Shown here in pieces: positions 21,601-29,024 of a DNA stretch of 29,917 nucleotides. This DNA comes from a virus. Position 1 is the stretch's first letter, and each line of letters opens with the position of its first letter. The position numbers were made by a program, and so were the translations under genes. The notes below the pieces were generated by a model that was not told where the DNA came from, searched no databases, and saw only the letters and a program-made list of their open reading frames with translations. The stretch spans positions 1 through 29,917 of IMG/VR virus record IMGVR_UViG_3300046028_002299, one strand, 5' to 3'.

Positions 21601-21976
21601 CTTTGAATAGTAGAGCACCCGGAACAAGAGTTGATGGATTAACTAAGCCACCTGCTAGTGTACCTAATACACCTGACACAGGATTCTCAGAAGCCATCTG
21701 TCTACGTAGAGACTCTTCAGCAGTATCTAATTCAGCTAATCCAGTTAGTTGACCCAAGCCTTTTATTTCAGAGCCTACTTCTTGTTTAGCAGATTGTAAG
21801 AAGGTTTCAAACGGAGTAGCATTAGTCTTGTTTAAATGTTCAATGATATCTTTGAACTTATATCCTTCAGCTACTGCACCTTGGATATTAAAACCTGACT
21901 GACCTGCTAAATAACCTGCTATCTCTTCGTCTGTGTAACCTTCTTTCTTTGCACCTAGTACATCAAAGAAAGCCAT
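18632..21976 (-). CDS. Large internal virion/ejection protein, T7 gp16 position
   Basis: 1114 residues, the largest gene here. The N-terminus (MAFFDVLGAKKEGYTDEE) is followed by a long Gly/Ala-rich hydrophobic region (about 98-185, with GVLGTLAGGL, AGAVAGAIGGG and IGGTLGTVLGAVSG) able to insert into or cross membranes, then a long helical body. In T7 this position encodes gp16, which is ejected into the host and helps draw DNA in. I see no lytic transglycosylase motif, so unlike T7 gp16 it may lack cell-wall activity. Just downstream of gp14- and gp15-position genes and before lysis. Identity by position and form, not by sequence match. Confidence 0.72.
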   Translation of the reverse strand: MAFFDVLGAKKEGYTDEEIAGYLAGQSGFNIQGAVAEGYKFKDIIEHLNKTNATPFETFLQSAKQEVGSEIKGLGQLTGLAELDTAEESLRRQMASENPVSGVLGTLAGGLVNPSTLVPGALLFKGVKGAATAGAVAGAIGGGLEPTYEAEDSRLVNAAVGTAIGGTLGTVLGAVSGKFGRKAAQELVEKAKSKGAKTDDEVAKVIQEDTGIKVDEPKTVDSLFPENTAKIESTPAVDNININTADSIPAKAEFKGLFDQMSMDSVNPLAREEAEAAFTKGTQSGDWSDFFNSIKGYTTEVEFGKLPIWKIQGALDQTNPFYERNIGALKQWNIEKFSDGLNLMQTRFNDIQALRAPQDFTVPTSNAVNAFLGRDGLVLPNQFQQAIVPWLEKELLSFQNIDTFYDDLIRSGVSSKDAAKLVGDSFNQFSLVASQVLGNRSQAARVLSDKATTKLFGNMKSFMNMLENSGKGLDTDATVDMVDMVRKLKSASADGSIDAEQAVAKLLKKQVKDPTLGQKFSEAITNIYTSGIQTAVVNALSPPVKMLLNGMEAAILTATPGSSRFLDFRRAGSTLSALTDAFREALFFGKTGFLEGQSLDNIGDVAGAIGRQKGASKAEQALGNVIRTVGTRPSVGIDEFFKTYFRKMELYDQFHKLAYSGRFKGQERDIYNALKKIDVSDKDWAVQLADAKIPGVGKRRLEQIAEAAKEYAKLNTFQADLGKFGNDLLKLKSNNPAAALIIPFVKTPINILKEGVSYIPGINLIPGMTPTRILRGADGRIKYDAKGNAKRSAYLTKEQLAARTVMGTAAAVTLAQHVFNNEITGSYPKDPGKRAAMQAAGIPEYAIKVGNQWIPYGRIEPLATTLGFVADSMKILQDTVAKNPNDRKAGEIASQVTAALANNLANKTFLQGLAGVVQAINDPERHGSAFVKGFSSLAVPGAVAQFSKASDPNQRIAQTFGEAVLNRIPGQREQLPERYNLFGGVAENPMQGIAAFTGVPIRSAEQTPEQKLVSDLGIDYVMPSKKLKGVELTTEQQSRYQELSSNMLTMKIQQAVNNPYFQSLPKARQKFLLEQQMQQGRKSATNMMYAEMSRDPEFREEARRIARLKKGLEE

Positions 21977-23076
21977 TATTGAAACCTCACACCAGTGCCC
22001 ATCAACCTAGAAAGTTCTTGTTTCCTGTTCTCATAAGCAGCAGTAATGCTCTTAGCAAACTCAGGGTCTGTCTCTAGCAATTTTCTGTTTTGTCCTGCAT
22101 AATCAGAAATCATCTTGATAATAGGATCAGCATCTAAACGATATGTACCTGCATTCTGATTGTACGCAGCAGGATTATACGCTGACATATCAGCAGGAGG
22201 AGCAGCTACTGGAGCAGCCGGTACTGCAGCAGATGAAGTCGCAGGAGCAGCCGGTGGAGTAGTTGTATTAGTCTCAAACGTATTCAAAGGTGCTTTCTCT
22301 TTGTCAGACTTCTTTGCGTCTTTAGAAGGAGGAGCAAACTTAGCAGCAAGTTCTGCAGGAACTGGAACATACTGAGGATCTGTTTTACCTGACTTATCAA
22401 ACTTCCAGTTACCCGCTAAAGGATTGCTAGGATCTACTGGTTTGTATTCAAACTTCTCATCACTAGCTAGTTTATTCTGATAAGAAATGTATGCTCTGTC
22501 TTTAGCAATAGCAGTCTTCTTAGCTTCAAGAGTTAGTTCTCTATCTTGTGTTAGACGTGCATTTAGATTAGCTAAACGATTAGCTTCTGCTTCATTACCG
22601 CTTTCTAATGCTGAAGTGATACGACCTGCTAACAACTCAGGATTCTTCTCAAAGAGTTGAGTCTCTTTAAGTTGAATATCCATACCAGTTACTTTAGCTT
22701 TCTGTCCTTCTTGAGCAGCCATCAAAGCTTGTTGTCCCATGCCTTGTTCAGCGTATGCCTTCTGTAGAGTAGAGAAGAACTTCTCAGGATCTGCATTAGG
22801 ATCTACTTGTTGAGCTACTTGATTATAGATACCTTGAATCTGAGTTACTTTAGTAAGTAACGGATCTGATACATCAAAGAATCCTCTATCATTTGCAAGG
22901 TTAGAAATACCACCACCAAGGATAGTACCTAAGCGAGCAGCAGCTTGTTGGAAAGGATTCTGAATCTGTTGAAAACCTTTTTCACGTTGCTGAAGAATTT
23001 GACTACGGAGAAAATCAGGATCTACTCCGTATCCTAAAGCACCTGTACCTAATTGACTATTAACTGATTGACCCAT
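21976..23076 (-). CDS. Internal virion protein, T7 gp15 position
   Basis: 366 residues, upstream of the gp16-position gene with a one-base overlap. The N-terminal half is helical and Gln-rich; the middle has a Pro/Ala linker (about 270-305, TTTPPAAPATSS and PAAPVAAPP); the C-terminal third is helical. Expected to be part of the ejected internal core or transenvelope channel. Much shorter than T7 gp15, so the homology is positional. Confidence 0.62.
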   Translation of the reverse strand: MGQSVNSQLGTGALGYGVDPDFLRSQILQQREKGFQQIQNPFQQAAARLGTILGGGISNLANDRGFFDVSDPLLTKVTQIQGIYNQVAQQVDPNADPEKFFSTLQKAYAEQGMGQQALMAAQEGQKAKVTGMDIQLKETQLFEKNPELLAGRITSALESGNEAEANRLANLNARLTQDRELTLEAKKTAIAKDRAYISYQNKLASDEKFEYKPVDPSNPLAGNWKFDKSGKTDPQYVPVPAELAAKFAPPSKDAKKSDKEKAPLNTFETNTTTPPAAPATSSAAVPAAPVAAPPADMSAYNPAAYNQNAGTYRLDADPIIKMISDYAGQNRKLLETDPEFAKSITAAYENRKQELSRLMGTGVRFQ

Positions 23077-23088
23077 GATTATCCTCTA

Positions 23089-24144
23089 TTAAAACTGACT
23101 TTCCCAAGAGTTCGCACCAACTCCACCGCCTTGGAACGATCCCATATTTCTCATATACTGACCAAAATTCTGAGTGCCTCCTCCGAACATGCCACCACCG
23201 CCTCCACCGCTCATGCCACCAGCAGCAGAACCAATCAATGCAGACATGAACTGACCCTGAGCAGCAGCTTTCTGCATAGCACCTGATAGTTGTGTCTGAG
23301 CAGCTTGACCAAATCCTTGATTATAGATCTGAGCACCTGCTGTTTGACCCGGCATAGCAGATGTACCTAATTGTAATCCTAACTGATATGGTTGTTGAGA
23401 GTACTGTTCAATATTACCAGACATACCTAACAAGTTCTGGAATGGAGCATAAGAACCTACTTCTCCTTGAGTCTGAGTACCTAATAAGCCAGCTCCTGTA
23501 CCATACAACCCAGCACCAAACATAGCACGTTGTTGTCCAGCTTGTTCACCTTGAGCAGCTATCTGAGCATTCTGTTGAGCCATCGCATTATAGTAAGCAG
23601 CCATCTCAGGGTTAGTTGCTTGCATACCAGTAGATGTACCACCAGTAGCTAAACCTCCACGACCTGTTTGGAATAACTTATTACGAATACTTGATAATTG
23701 TTGTTCTCTTCCACCAGCTAACAATCCTTGCTGAGAATTTACATAGTCTTGAGCAGCTTGCTGAGGAGAAGTAGCTAGGTATTGTTGTCCTAGATTAAAT
23801 AGACCCTGAGCAGCTCCTCCAAGTGGAGCATACTGCTGACCCATCTGTTCTGCTTGAGTCATGCTTTGACCGAACTGACCAAACAATCTATCCTGCAGAG
23901 CAGCTAACTCAGGAGCAGCTGTATAACCAGCACTAGAGATGTAAGGCATACCAGTCTTTGGATCAATCTCACGAGTAAACTGAGATGAACCAAAACGAGT
24001 AGTCATTCCTACTGGTCTAAACTGAGCAGCAATAGATGCTTTCTCAGCAGCTTCTCTTTGTTGAGCAGCAGCAGCACTTGAAGCTTTCTCAGCAGCAGAG
24101 CCTCCAGTGATCGCTCCTACTACACTACCTATAGCCTTACCCAT
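23089..24144 (-). CDS. Gln/Ala/Gly-rich internal virion protein, T7 gp14 position
   Basis: 351 residues, starting MGKAIGSVVGAITGGSA, rich in Gln, Ala and Gly, with a glycine run (MSGGGGGGMFGGG) near the C-terminus. T7 gp14 and its analogues are Ala/Gln-rich ejection proteins that pass into the outer membrane. Composition and order support the same role. It lies between the 95-residue gene and the gp15-position gene. Homology cannot be proven by eye. Confidence 0.65.
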   Translation of the reverse strand: MGKAIGSVVGAITGGSAAEKASSAAAAQQREAAEKASIAAQFRPVGMTTRFGSSQFTREIDPKTGMPYISSAGYTAAPELAALQDRLFGQFGQSMTQAEQMGQQYAPLGGAAQGLFNLGQQYLATSPQQAAQDYVNSQQGLLAGGREQQLSSIRNKLFQTGRGGLATGGTSTGMQATNPEMAAYYNAMAQQNAQIAAQGEQAGQQRAMFGAGLYGTGAGLLGTQTQGEVGSYAPFQNLLGMSGNIEQYSQQPYQLGLQLGTSAMPGQTAGAQIYNQGFGQAAQTQLSGAMQKAAAQGQFMSALIGSAAGGMSGGGGGGMFGGGTQNFGQYMRNMGSFQGGGVGANSWESQF

Positions 24145-24431
24145 TATAAACTCCTTGTGTAGACATAGCCTACTTTTCCATTGTTTAAATTCATTTTATC
24201 TATGATACTCCATCCAGTTATTTCACCAAACTTAGCTAACTTCTTATCATCTTCTTCTACTAATGCTACTAAGGGGATGTTAACTAAGTGCTGTAATAAG
24301 TTTAAATCTTCTAAGTACTTTGTCTTTACTTCACTAGACCATCTATGTACATCTGTATGAAACCACAACATACCTGCATAATTCTCTAAGTACATTGTGT
24401 AGTCAATACGATTAACTACTGGTGTCTTCAT
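24144..24431 (-). CDS. Small virion-region protein, T7 gp13 position, 95 aa
   Basis: Begins MKTPVVNRIDYTMYLENYAG and ends NNGKVGYVYTRSL; strand-helix-strand pattern with WFHTDVHRW, and a GWSIIDKMNL segment. T7 gp13-type proteins have an acetyltransferase-like fold; the pattern is compatible but no cofactor motif is visible. The start overlaps nothing; the end overlaps the gp14-position gene by one base. Call by position only. Confidence 0.58.
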   Translation of the reverse strand: MKTPVVNRIDYTMYLENYAGMLWFHTDVHRWSSEVKTKYLEDLNLLQHLVNIPLVALVEEDDKKLAKFGEITGWSIIDKMNLNNGKVGYVYTRSL

Positions 24432-24440
24432 TAATTATTA

Positions 24441-25226
24441 TTAACCAACTACCATGACTGAAATTCTTGAACTTGTTGCACCAGAAGCAATTACGAATGT
24501 AAACCCTGATGATGATTTTGAAGCTATTACAAAAGCACGAACAAAAGTATCGCCACTATCATCTCCATAAGACCCTGTAATAGCATAATTAGCATCAGGC
24601 ATTGCAGTTGTAAAGGTTACTGTGTATTGACCACCACTAAAAGAAATAGATGAAATATTTCCAGAACCTAAGATTGTTGTACTATTAAAATAACCCCAAG
24701 CACGAACACCATAAATAGGAGCTGAACCTGATTGTGCTCCATTGAGTTTAGCTGGTGTAATATTTGCATCTGTAATTTGAGCTGTACCTACTGCTGATAA
24801 AGTAGCTAAAGAACCTAAACCTAGATTTGTTCTAGCATTAGCAGCTGTTGAAGCACCTGTACCACCGTCAGCAATAGCTAAGTCAGTAATACCAGTAATA
24901 GCTACACCAGTAATTGTGCCGCCAGTAATATCTACAGCAGTCTTATTCTGAGTAGACATAGTACCTAAAGAACCTGTTGCTGTAGTTATTTCAGATTTAA
25001 CATAAGCAGTGTTAGCAAGCTGTGTTGTGTTAGAACCAGCAGTGGCTGTAGGACCTGCAGGAGTTCCTGTAAATGTAGGAGAAGCTATGTCAGATTTAGA
25101 ACTGATAGCACCTGCAATAGAATTGAACTCGTTATCTATCTCTGTACCTTTTACAATCTTATTAGAATCACCTGAAGGAAGTGTATCTTTGGTTGCAAAG
25201 TTGGTGGCTTTAACGTATGAACTCAT
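24441..25226 (-). CDS. Short tail fibre or spike-like protein
   Basis: 261 residues with fibre signatures: ASPTFTGTPAGPTATAG and NTTQLANTAYV (about 48-76), the phage fibre repeat; IADGGTGASTAANARTNLGLG (about 117-137), a trimerisation-like loop; and a C-terminal beta-rich head (GVRAWGYFNSTT, GQYTVTFTTAMPDANYAITG) similar to receptor-binding domains of other fibres. AGGAA precedes the ATG and the start overlaps the gp12-like stop (ATGA). It is a second fibre gene beside the S74-type one at the right edge. Confidence 0.82.
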   Translation of the reverse strand: MSSYVKATNFATKDTLPSGDSNKIVKGTEIDNEFNSIAGAISSKSDIASPTFTGTPAGPTATAGSNTTQLANTAYVKSEITTATGSLGTMSTQNKTAVDITGGTITGVAITGITDLAIADGGTGASTAANARTNLGLGSLATLSAVGTAQITDANITPAKLNGAQSGSAPIYGVRAWGYFNSTTILGSGNISSISFSGGQYTVTFTTAMPDANYAITGSYGDDSGDTFVRAFVIASKSSSGFTFVIASGATSSRISVMVVG

Positions 25227-26839
25227 AGTAGTGTTTTTCCTTGCTTAAGTGCGAAGTCAATCTTTTGAATAGATAAAGGTGTTCCATCAATGTCAGATTC
25301 AAATCCTAATTGTAGAACTGTTCCAGATCCTGATGCTGGTATTCTAGCAATATCAAGAGCAATACCGTTTGTATATGTAGCTATGTTGTACTCTGCTGTA
25401 CCATACTCAAACACTTCAACTCTATCTAATGTAACACCACGAGAGAAGTAGTTACGAGTATAATCATATCCCCACTTAACAGCGATAGGTTGATTAGAAC
25501 CTCCAATAGCTGTTACGTTAATCTTCTTTAGAATCTTTAACTGTGCATCAGAATCAAAGTTAAAGTAATTAGTATAATAAGACATACGATACTTAGCACC
25601 GTCATCTTCATATGTATTATACTTTCCAATGTATCCTGCTTTACCAATATAAAACTGTCTATCTTGTGTTACACAGAATGCTGTAGGATTAAGTTGTTTC
25701 CAAATTGTAGTTCTTGCTGCACCGTTCTCTAAAGAACCTCTTGTATCAAAACAATAAGTAACACCATTAGAAGGTAAAGACAATAAGTAAAAAGCATCAG
25801 TAGGGAAGTAAACACCTTTAATATTCTTTAATACTTCAGAAGACACATTAGTTAATAACTCATCTCGTACATTCTTAGATACATCTCTAAATGGTAATGA
25901 CTTCTCTTGCACAACACGCTGTAAAGATTGGACACCAGTAGAAGACAAGAATAACAAGTCTGTACCTATAGATGCTACAGAGTCTCTAGCGATACAACCA
26001 ATACCAGTAATAACATCTTGTAATGATAAAGCTGATGGATCTACAGGATTGTTATAAACAACAATATGCTTTTCACAGAATATAATTAAGAAGCCGTTGT
26101 GAGAAGCTAAAGCAACAATAGGATCGTTGTTAGGTACAACTTCACTAATGTCTAAGTATCCTGAAGTTCCTGTCTTCCATTCCGCAGGATTTAACAAGTC
26201 ACTAAAATAAATTGTTTGTCTATCGTTAGCAATATCAGCTACCCAAGAACGACCAAACGCTGTCATAGAAATGTTTGGAGTAAAACTAGTTACAGTATAA
26301 GAACCCGGTAGATTCGTAGCAATATCACCTAATCTTTGTAAACCATAAGAGCCAGTGTGAGCATGAGCTGTAGCACCTAACTTATGATAAACTAAAAGAG
26401 GATGACCAGCTTGAGCTAAGATAGCGTGACCTGAAGGAGTTGCTCCAGTATCATAAGGCATACCACTGATCTGCCAATTATCATCAGTAATAGTATATGT
26501 TAAGTTAGCAGTGTCAGTTGAGTTACGAACAGCTAATGCAGTTAAAGTTGTAGTTCCTGAATAAATATTATTATTGGCTGCAGACAACAAAACATTACCA
26601 TCGTCTTTAAATACCTCAAAGATAGTTCTAAAGTTTCCTGTAGAAGCAGCAGAAGTATTTACCTTAGTCCATCCTTTTCTAGCACCAATACGTCCATACT
26701 TATCAATAACGCAGTTGTTAGCTTCTAAGGCAAAGCCACTAGATAGCTGAACAGACGAGTCTTGTATGTTTAATCCATAGAAACCCGGAGCTGCGATTGA
26801 TCCTGTTAAGAGTTGTTCAGACATTAAGAAGCCATCCAT
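25223..26839 (-). CDS. Tail tube/nozzle protein, T7 gp12-like
   Basis: 538 residues from the first Met, or 533 from the ATG at 26824, which couples to the gp11-like stop as TAATG and is my preferred start. The N-terminus (APGFYGLNIQDSSVQL, then EANNCVIDKYGRIGARKGW) is characteristic of podovirus tail nozzle proteins. The rest is beta-propeller-like with repeated strands. It forms the tail tip through which DNA leaves. Strong match to the family layout. Confidence 0.86.
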   Translation of the reverse strand: MDGFLMSEQLLTGSIAAPGFYGLNIQDSSVQLSSGFALEANNCVIDKYGRIGARKGWTKVNTSAASTGNFRTIFEVFKDDGNVLLSAANNNIYSGTTTLTALAVRNSTDTANLTYTITDDNWQISGMPYDTGATPSGHAILAQAGHPLLVYHKLGATAHAHTGSYGLQRLGDIATNLPGSYTVTSFTPNISMTAFGRSWVADIANDRQTIYFSDLLNPAEWKTGTSGYLDISEVVPNNDPIVALASHNGFLIIFCEKHIVVYNNPVDPSALSLQDVITGIGCIARDSVASIGTDLLFLSSTGVQSLQRVVQEKSLPFRDVSKNVRDELLTNVSSEVLKNIKGVYFPTDAFYLLSLPSNGVTYCFDTRGSLENGAARTTIWKQLNPTAFCVTQDRQFYIGKAGYIGKYNTYEDDGAKYRMSYYTNYFNFDSDAQLKILKKINVTAIGGSNQPIAVKWGYDYTRNYFSRGVTLDRVEVFEYGTAEYNIATYTNGIALDIARIPASGSGTVLQLGFESDIDGTPLSIQKIDFALKQGKTLL

Positions 26840-27471
26840 TCAGCTTCTTCAAGGTAACGACTACTCTCAATAGCAATAGCATCTGCTAGAGATTGATTAT
26901 ATAATGCATACATTTCACCTGATGCAATACCGCCATCTTCACCACGTTCAGCAAAAGCTCTTGCACAAGCATTAAAGATTACAGGCTCGTGTGGTACTAA
27001 TAATCTAGAAGAGTCAGTTGATAAAGGTAATTGTGGTTTAATGACGTTAAAGCGTACGTTATAAACACCATCAGGAATAGGATATAGATCTACTTGAGTA
27101 TCTCCGTTAGCGTCTACACCGTTAAAGTTATAGTAAGCTGGTGAACCCTTGTCAGAACTAGTCATCAAGAATAATCTATTCATCTCAGAAGTAGTCTGAT
27201 ACTTCAAGAAGAAGTCATCAGTATCATTAATAACATCAATCATTCGAAAGCGTTGACCTGATCCTACTAATACATAGTTAAAGATATCAGTAGCTGTTAC
27301 AGCAGATAATGTATCTGATAAAGAATTCCATGCATAAGCATCTTCTACCTGACGTTTAGCATCATTAACGAACTCACCGATCATCTTAGAATAAGCATTA
27401 TCAGCTACGGAAGAAACTTCAGTCTCTCGTAGTCTGCGTAATACCGAATTAACTAGTTGAATATATTGCAT
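26824..27471 (-). CDS. Tail adaptor/tail tubular protein A, T7 gp11-like
   Basis: 215 residues, MQYIQLVNSVLRRLRETEV. The N-terminal helical bundle (IQLVNSVLRRLRE, MIGEFVNDAKRQVEDAYAWN) and a beta-rich middle (DTQVDLYPIPDGVYNVRF) match gp11-like adaptors that join portal to nozzle. First gene after the strong promoter at 27492-27520, with AAGGATT upstream of the ATG. Confidence 0.86.
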   Translation of the reverse strand: MQYIQLVNSVLRRLRETEVSSVADNAYSKMIGEFVNDAKRQVEDAYAWNSLSDTLSAVTATDIFNYVLVGSGQRFRMIDVINDTDDFFLKYQTTSEMNRLFLMTSSDKGSPAYYNFNGVDANGDTQVDLYPIPDGVYNVRFNVIKPQLPLSTDSSRLLVPHEPVIFNACARAFAERGEDGGIASGEMYALYNQSLADAIAIESSRYLEEAEWMAS

Positions 27472-27491
27472 TATAATCCTTATGTTCGTAT

Positions 27492-27520
27492 ATTATAACA
27501 TACTTTATCTAGAATGTCAA
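27492..27520 (-). promoter_or_regulatory. Strong sigma70-type late promoter upstream of tail genes
   Basis: Read on the minus strand: TTGACA (27520-27515), a 17-bp spacer, TATAAT (27497-27492), with TGT before the -10. Perfect hexamers, extended -10, and the same AGTnTGTTATAATAT segment as the TerS promoter at 2463-2491. Transcription starts near 27485, giving a 15-base leader to the gp11-like ATG at 27471. Confidence 0.88.
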
Positions 27521-27536
27521 GCTTTATTTACCACTA

Positions 27537-27635
27537 TTATCTACTTCTTGATGTTTTATTCTTCATAGTTCTTGAACCACGAACAGGCATTGGTTTAGGA
27601 GCTTTCATTGGCTTTGGAGCTTTATATGCTTTCAT
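27537..27635 (-). CDS. Tiny basic repeat peptide, 32 aa
   Basis: ATG at 27635 with AAGGA eight bases upstream, TAA at 27537. The peptide reads MKAYKAPKPMKAPKPMPVR then GSRTMKNKTSRSR, with two KAPKPM repeats and a net charge above +10. It sits just before the late promoter. Such a basic peptide could bind DNA or serve as a minor capsid component. Too short to be certain it is expressed. Confidence 0.5.
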   Translation of the reverse strand: MKAYKAPKPMKAPKPMPVRGSRTMKNKTSRSR

Positions 27636-27644
27636 ATTATATCC

Positions 27645-27989
27645 TTAAGAAACATGCTGATAAGATGTGGTTTGTAATATTTCCATAGTGAAAATACAAC
27701 TCATAGTTGCACCTGCTTCTGGTGTGGCTGTAACATAATCAAACTCATCTAGAACCATGCGACCTTGGTTAAACTGAAGAGCTTCTCCAGCACCGAGTGA
27801 CTTAGCTCCTACAATAGGAACAGTAGCAGTAGTACTAGCATCATGCACTGCAGCAGAAATACCTTTAGTTGACCCACCGCTGTTTGCTAAAAATAATAAT
27901 GTAGCTATAGCTTTACATCCTTTAGGTACTGTATAAATAGTATTGGATGAACCTGCAGTAAGGTTTTTAAAGATTGTTAGTTCTCTCAT
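27645..27989 (-). CDS. Small beta-rich virion-region protein, 114 aa
   Basis: Begins MRELTIFKNLTAGSSNTIYTVPKG. Strand-rich with Gly and Thr, and a YTVPKG segment seen in phage proteins that decorate heads or tails. Overlaps the next upstream gene (27986) by ATGA. Probably a decoration or tail accessory protein; position and composition only. Confidence 0.66.
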   Translation of the reverse strand: MRELTIFKNLTAGSSNTIYTVPKGCKAIATLLFLANSGGSTKGISAAVHDASTTATVPIVGAKSLGAGEALQFNQGRMVLDEFDYVTATPEAGATMSCIFTMEILQTTSYQHVS

Positions 27990-28174
27990 TTAAAATGTCC
28001 GTTTCCAGCTAACCAAGTAACAAGGGCAAGAACCCCAATACCGATAATATAGAATGTCTTTTTAACAACACCTCTGCCGACTGAAATATATACATTGTCG
28101 ATAACTCTTTCAGTTACTCGCTCTACAATGACTTCAATCTGCTCATCCGTTAAAGGTAAGTTTTTATCGTTCAT
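27986..28174 (-). CDS. Small membrane protein, 62 aa
   Basis: The N-terminal half is acidic helix (PLTDEQIEVIVERVTERVID); residues about 40-56 are one membrane span (FYIIGIGVLALVTWLAG) with a basic flank. Single-pass protein in the virion region; could be an antiholin-like or minor lysis factor, unproven. Coupled to the 27645-27989 gene. Confidence 0.66.
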   Translation of the reverse strand: MNDKNLPLTDEQIEVIVERVTERVIDNVYISVGRGVVKKTFYIIGIGVLALVTWLAGNGHFK

Positions 28175-28186
28175 TATTCATCCGCT

Positions 28187-28477
28187 TTAGGTTAGTGTCC
28201 AAGGCAATCCGCTTGCTACCTTAGGTGCTTTTAATTCTGCTAATTGAGCATCAAGACTAGCTTCCATAGCTACTAAGTCTAGCTTTTCAGATAACCAAGT
28301 TTTAACTGTTTCTTCAGTAAGGCTTGCAAAAGGAATGACTGTATCTCCTACTTCTACACCGACTGTGCCATAAGAGGATGCTGTGAATTCACCATCGGCT
28401 TTAGAGGCTGTCCAATGAACAGTAGTAACAATGTCACCATCTGTGTTTCGGTCTAGTTGATTAATAATTAAGTTCAT
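28187..28477 (-). CDS. Conserved-looking phage protein, 96 aa
   Basis: Reads MNLIINQLDRNTDGDIVTTVHW and ends GLPWTLT. A beta-rich first half with a TVHWTASKADGEF segment, a helix (LTEETVKTWLSEKLD) and a helical end. Similar proteins with a W near the start and a PW-type end occur next to tail fibre genes in aquatic phages. Function unknown; a fibre assembly chaperone is possible. Confidence 0.7.
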   Translation of the reverse strand: MNLIINQLDRNTDGDIVTTVHWTASKADGEFTASSYGTVGVEVGDTVIPFASLTEETVKTWLSEKLDLVAMEASLDAQLAELKAPKVASGLPWTLT

Positions 28478-28491
28478 TTATTGCTCCTTAT

Positions 28492-29022
28492 TTAGATTCT
28501 GTTACCTTTAATTTTATTCTGCTTTGCTGTTATTACCTGAAGATTCCAAGGAACATGAAGTCCTGATGCTGTTTTACCGTTTAATGGGATAATATGGTCT
28601 ACATCCCACTTTTCTATTCCATGCTTGTTTAACATAGCAGCCACAGAGTATTTACATCTGATTGCAAGTAAATCATACTCAGTAAGCCATTTTGGAGTTC
28701 TGTTTTGCTTTGATGCTTTATATCTAGCATCTTTATCTTGCAAATAACCTGTATTTTCTTGGTTATATTTTGCTCTCCATGCCTTTACTTTTTCAGGATT
28801 TGCTTTAGCCCATGCTTTACTAGCAGCTTGGCATGACTTTTTATTGGCATCTCTGTATCGTTTTGATGTTGCTAATGCAATATCCAAGTTATCATCTCGC
28901 CATCTTTTGTTAGATTTCGCATGACATTCTCGGCAATAATAATGATAACCATCTTTCCTGTTCTTATTGCTACAGAACTGGTCAAATGGTTTATCAATAT
29001 TGCATTTAGCACAAATCTTCAT
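28492..29022 (-). CDS. HNH endonuclease (probable homing enzyme)
   Basis: 176 residues. The N-terminal zinc finger uses C4, C7, C30 and C33 (CAKC, CREC). The middle is a long basic helical region. The C-terminal HNH domain reads DVDHIIPLNGK with D142 and H143, then PWNLQVITAKQNKIKGN with N160 and K168-N169 for the site. Free-standing HNH genes between phage structural genes are usually homing endonucleases that spread by cutting homologous loci; the tail fibre gene next door is a likely target region. Three bases separate it from the fibre. Confidence 0.9.
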   Translation of the reverse strand: MKICAKCNIDKPFDQFCSNKNRKDGYHYYCRECHAKSNKRWRDDNLDIALATSKRYRDANKKSCQAASKAWAKANPEKVKAWRAKYNQENTGYLQDKDARYKASKQNRTPKWLTEYDLLAIRCKYSVAAMLNKHGIEKWDVDHIIPLNGKTASGLHVPWNLQVITAKQNKIKGNRI

Positions 29023-29024
29023 TA

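Noticed and set aside
18632-21976. Lytic transglycosylase in the large ejection protein, as in T7 gp16
   Set aside because: I could not find the catalytic Glu-Ser and Gly-Leu-Met-Gln-type motifs anywhere in the 1114 residues.
22160-22375. Plus-strand open frame with Ala/Gly-rich product
   Set aside because: It is the antisense of the Pro/Ala linker of the gp15-position protein, so low complexity explains it.
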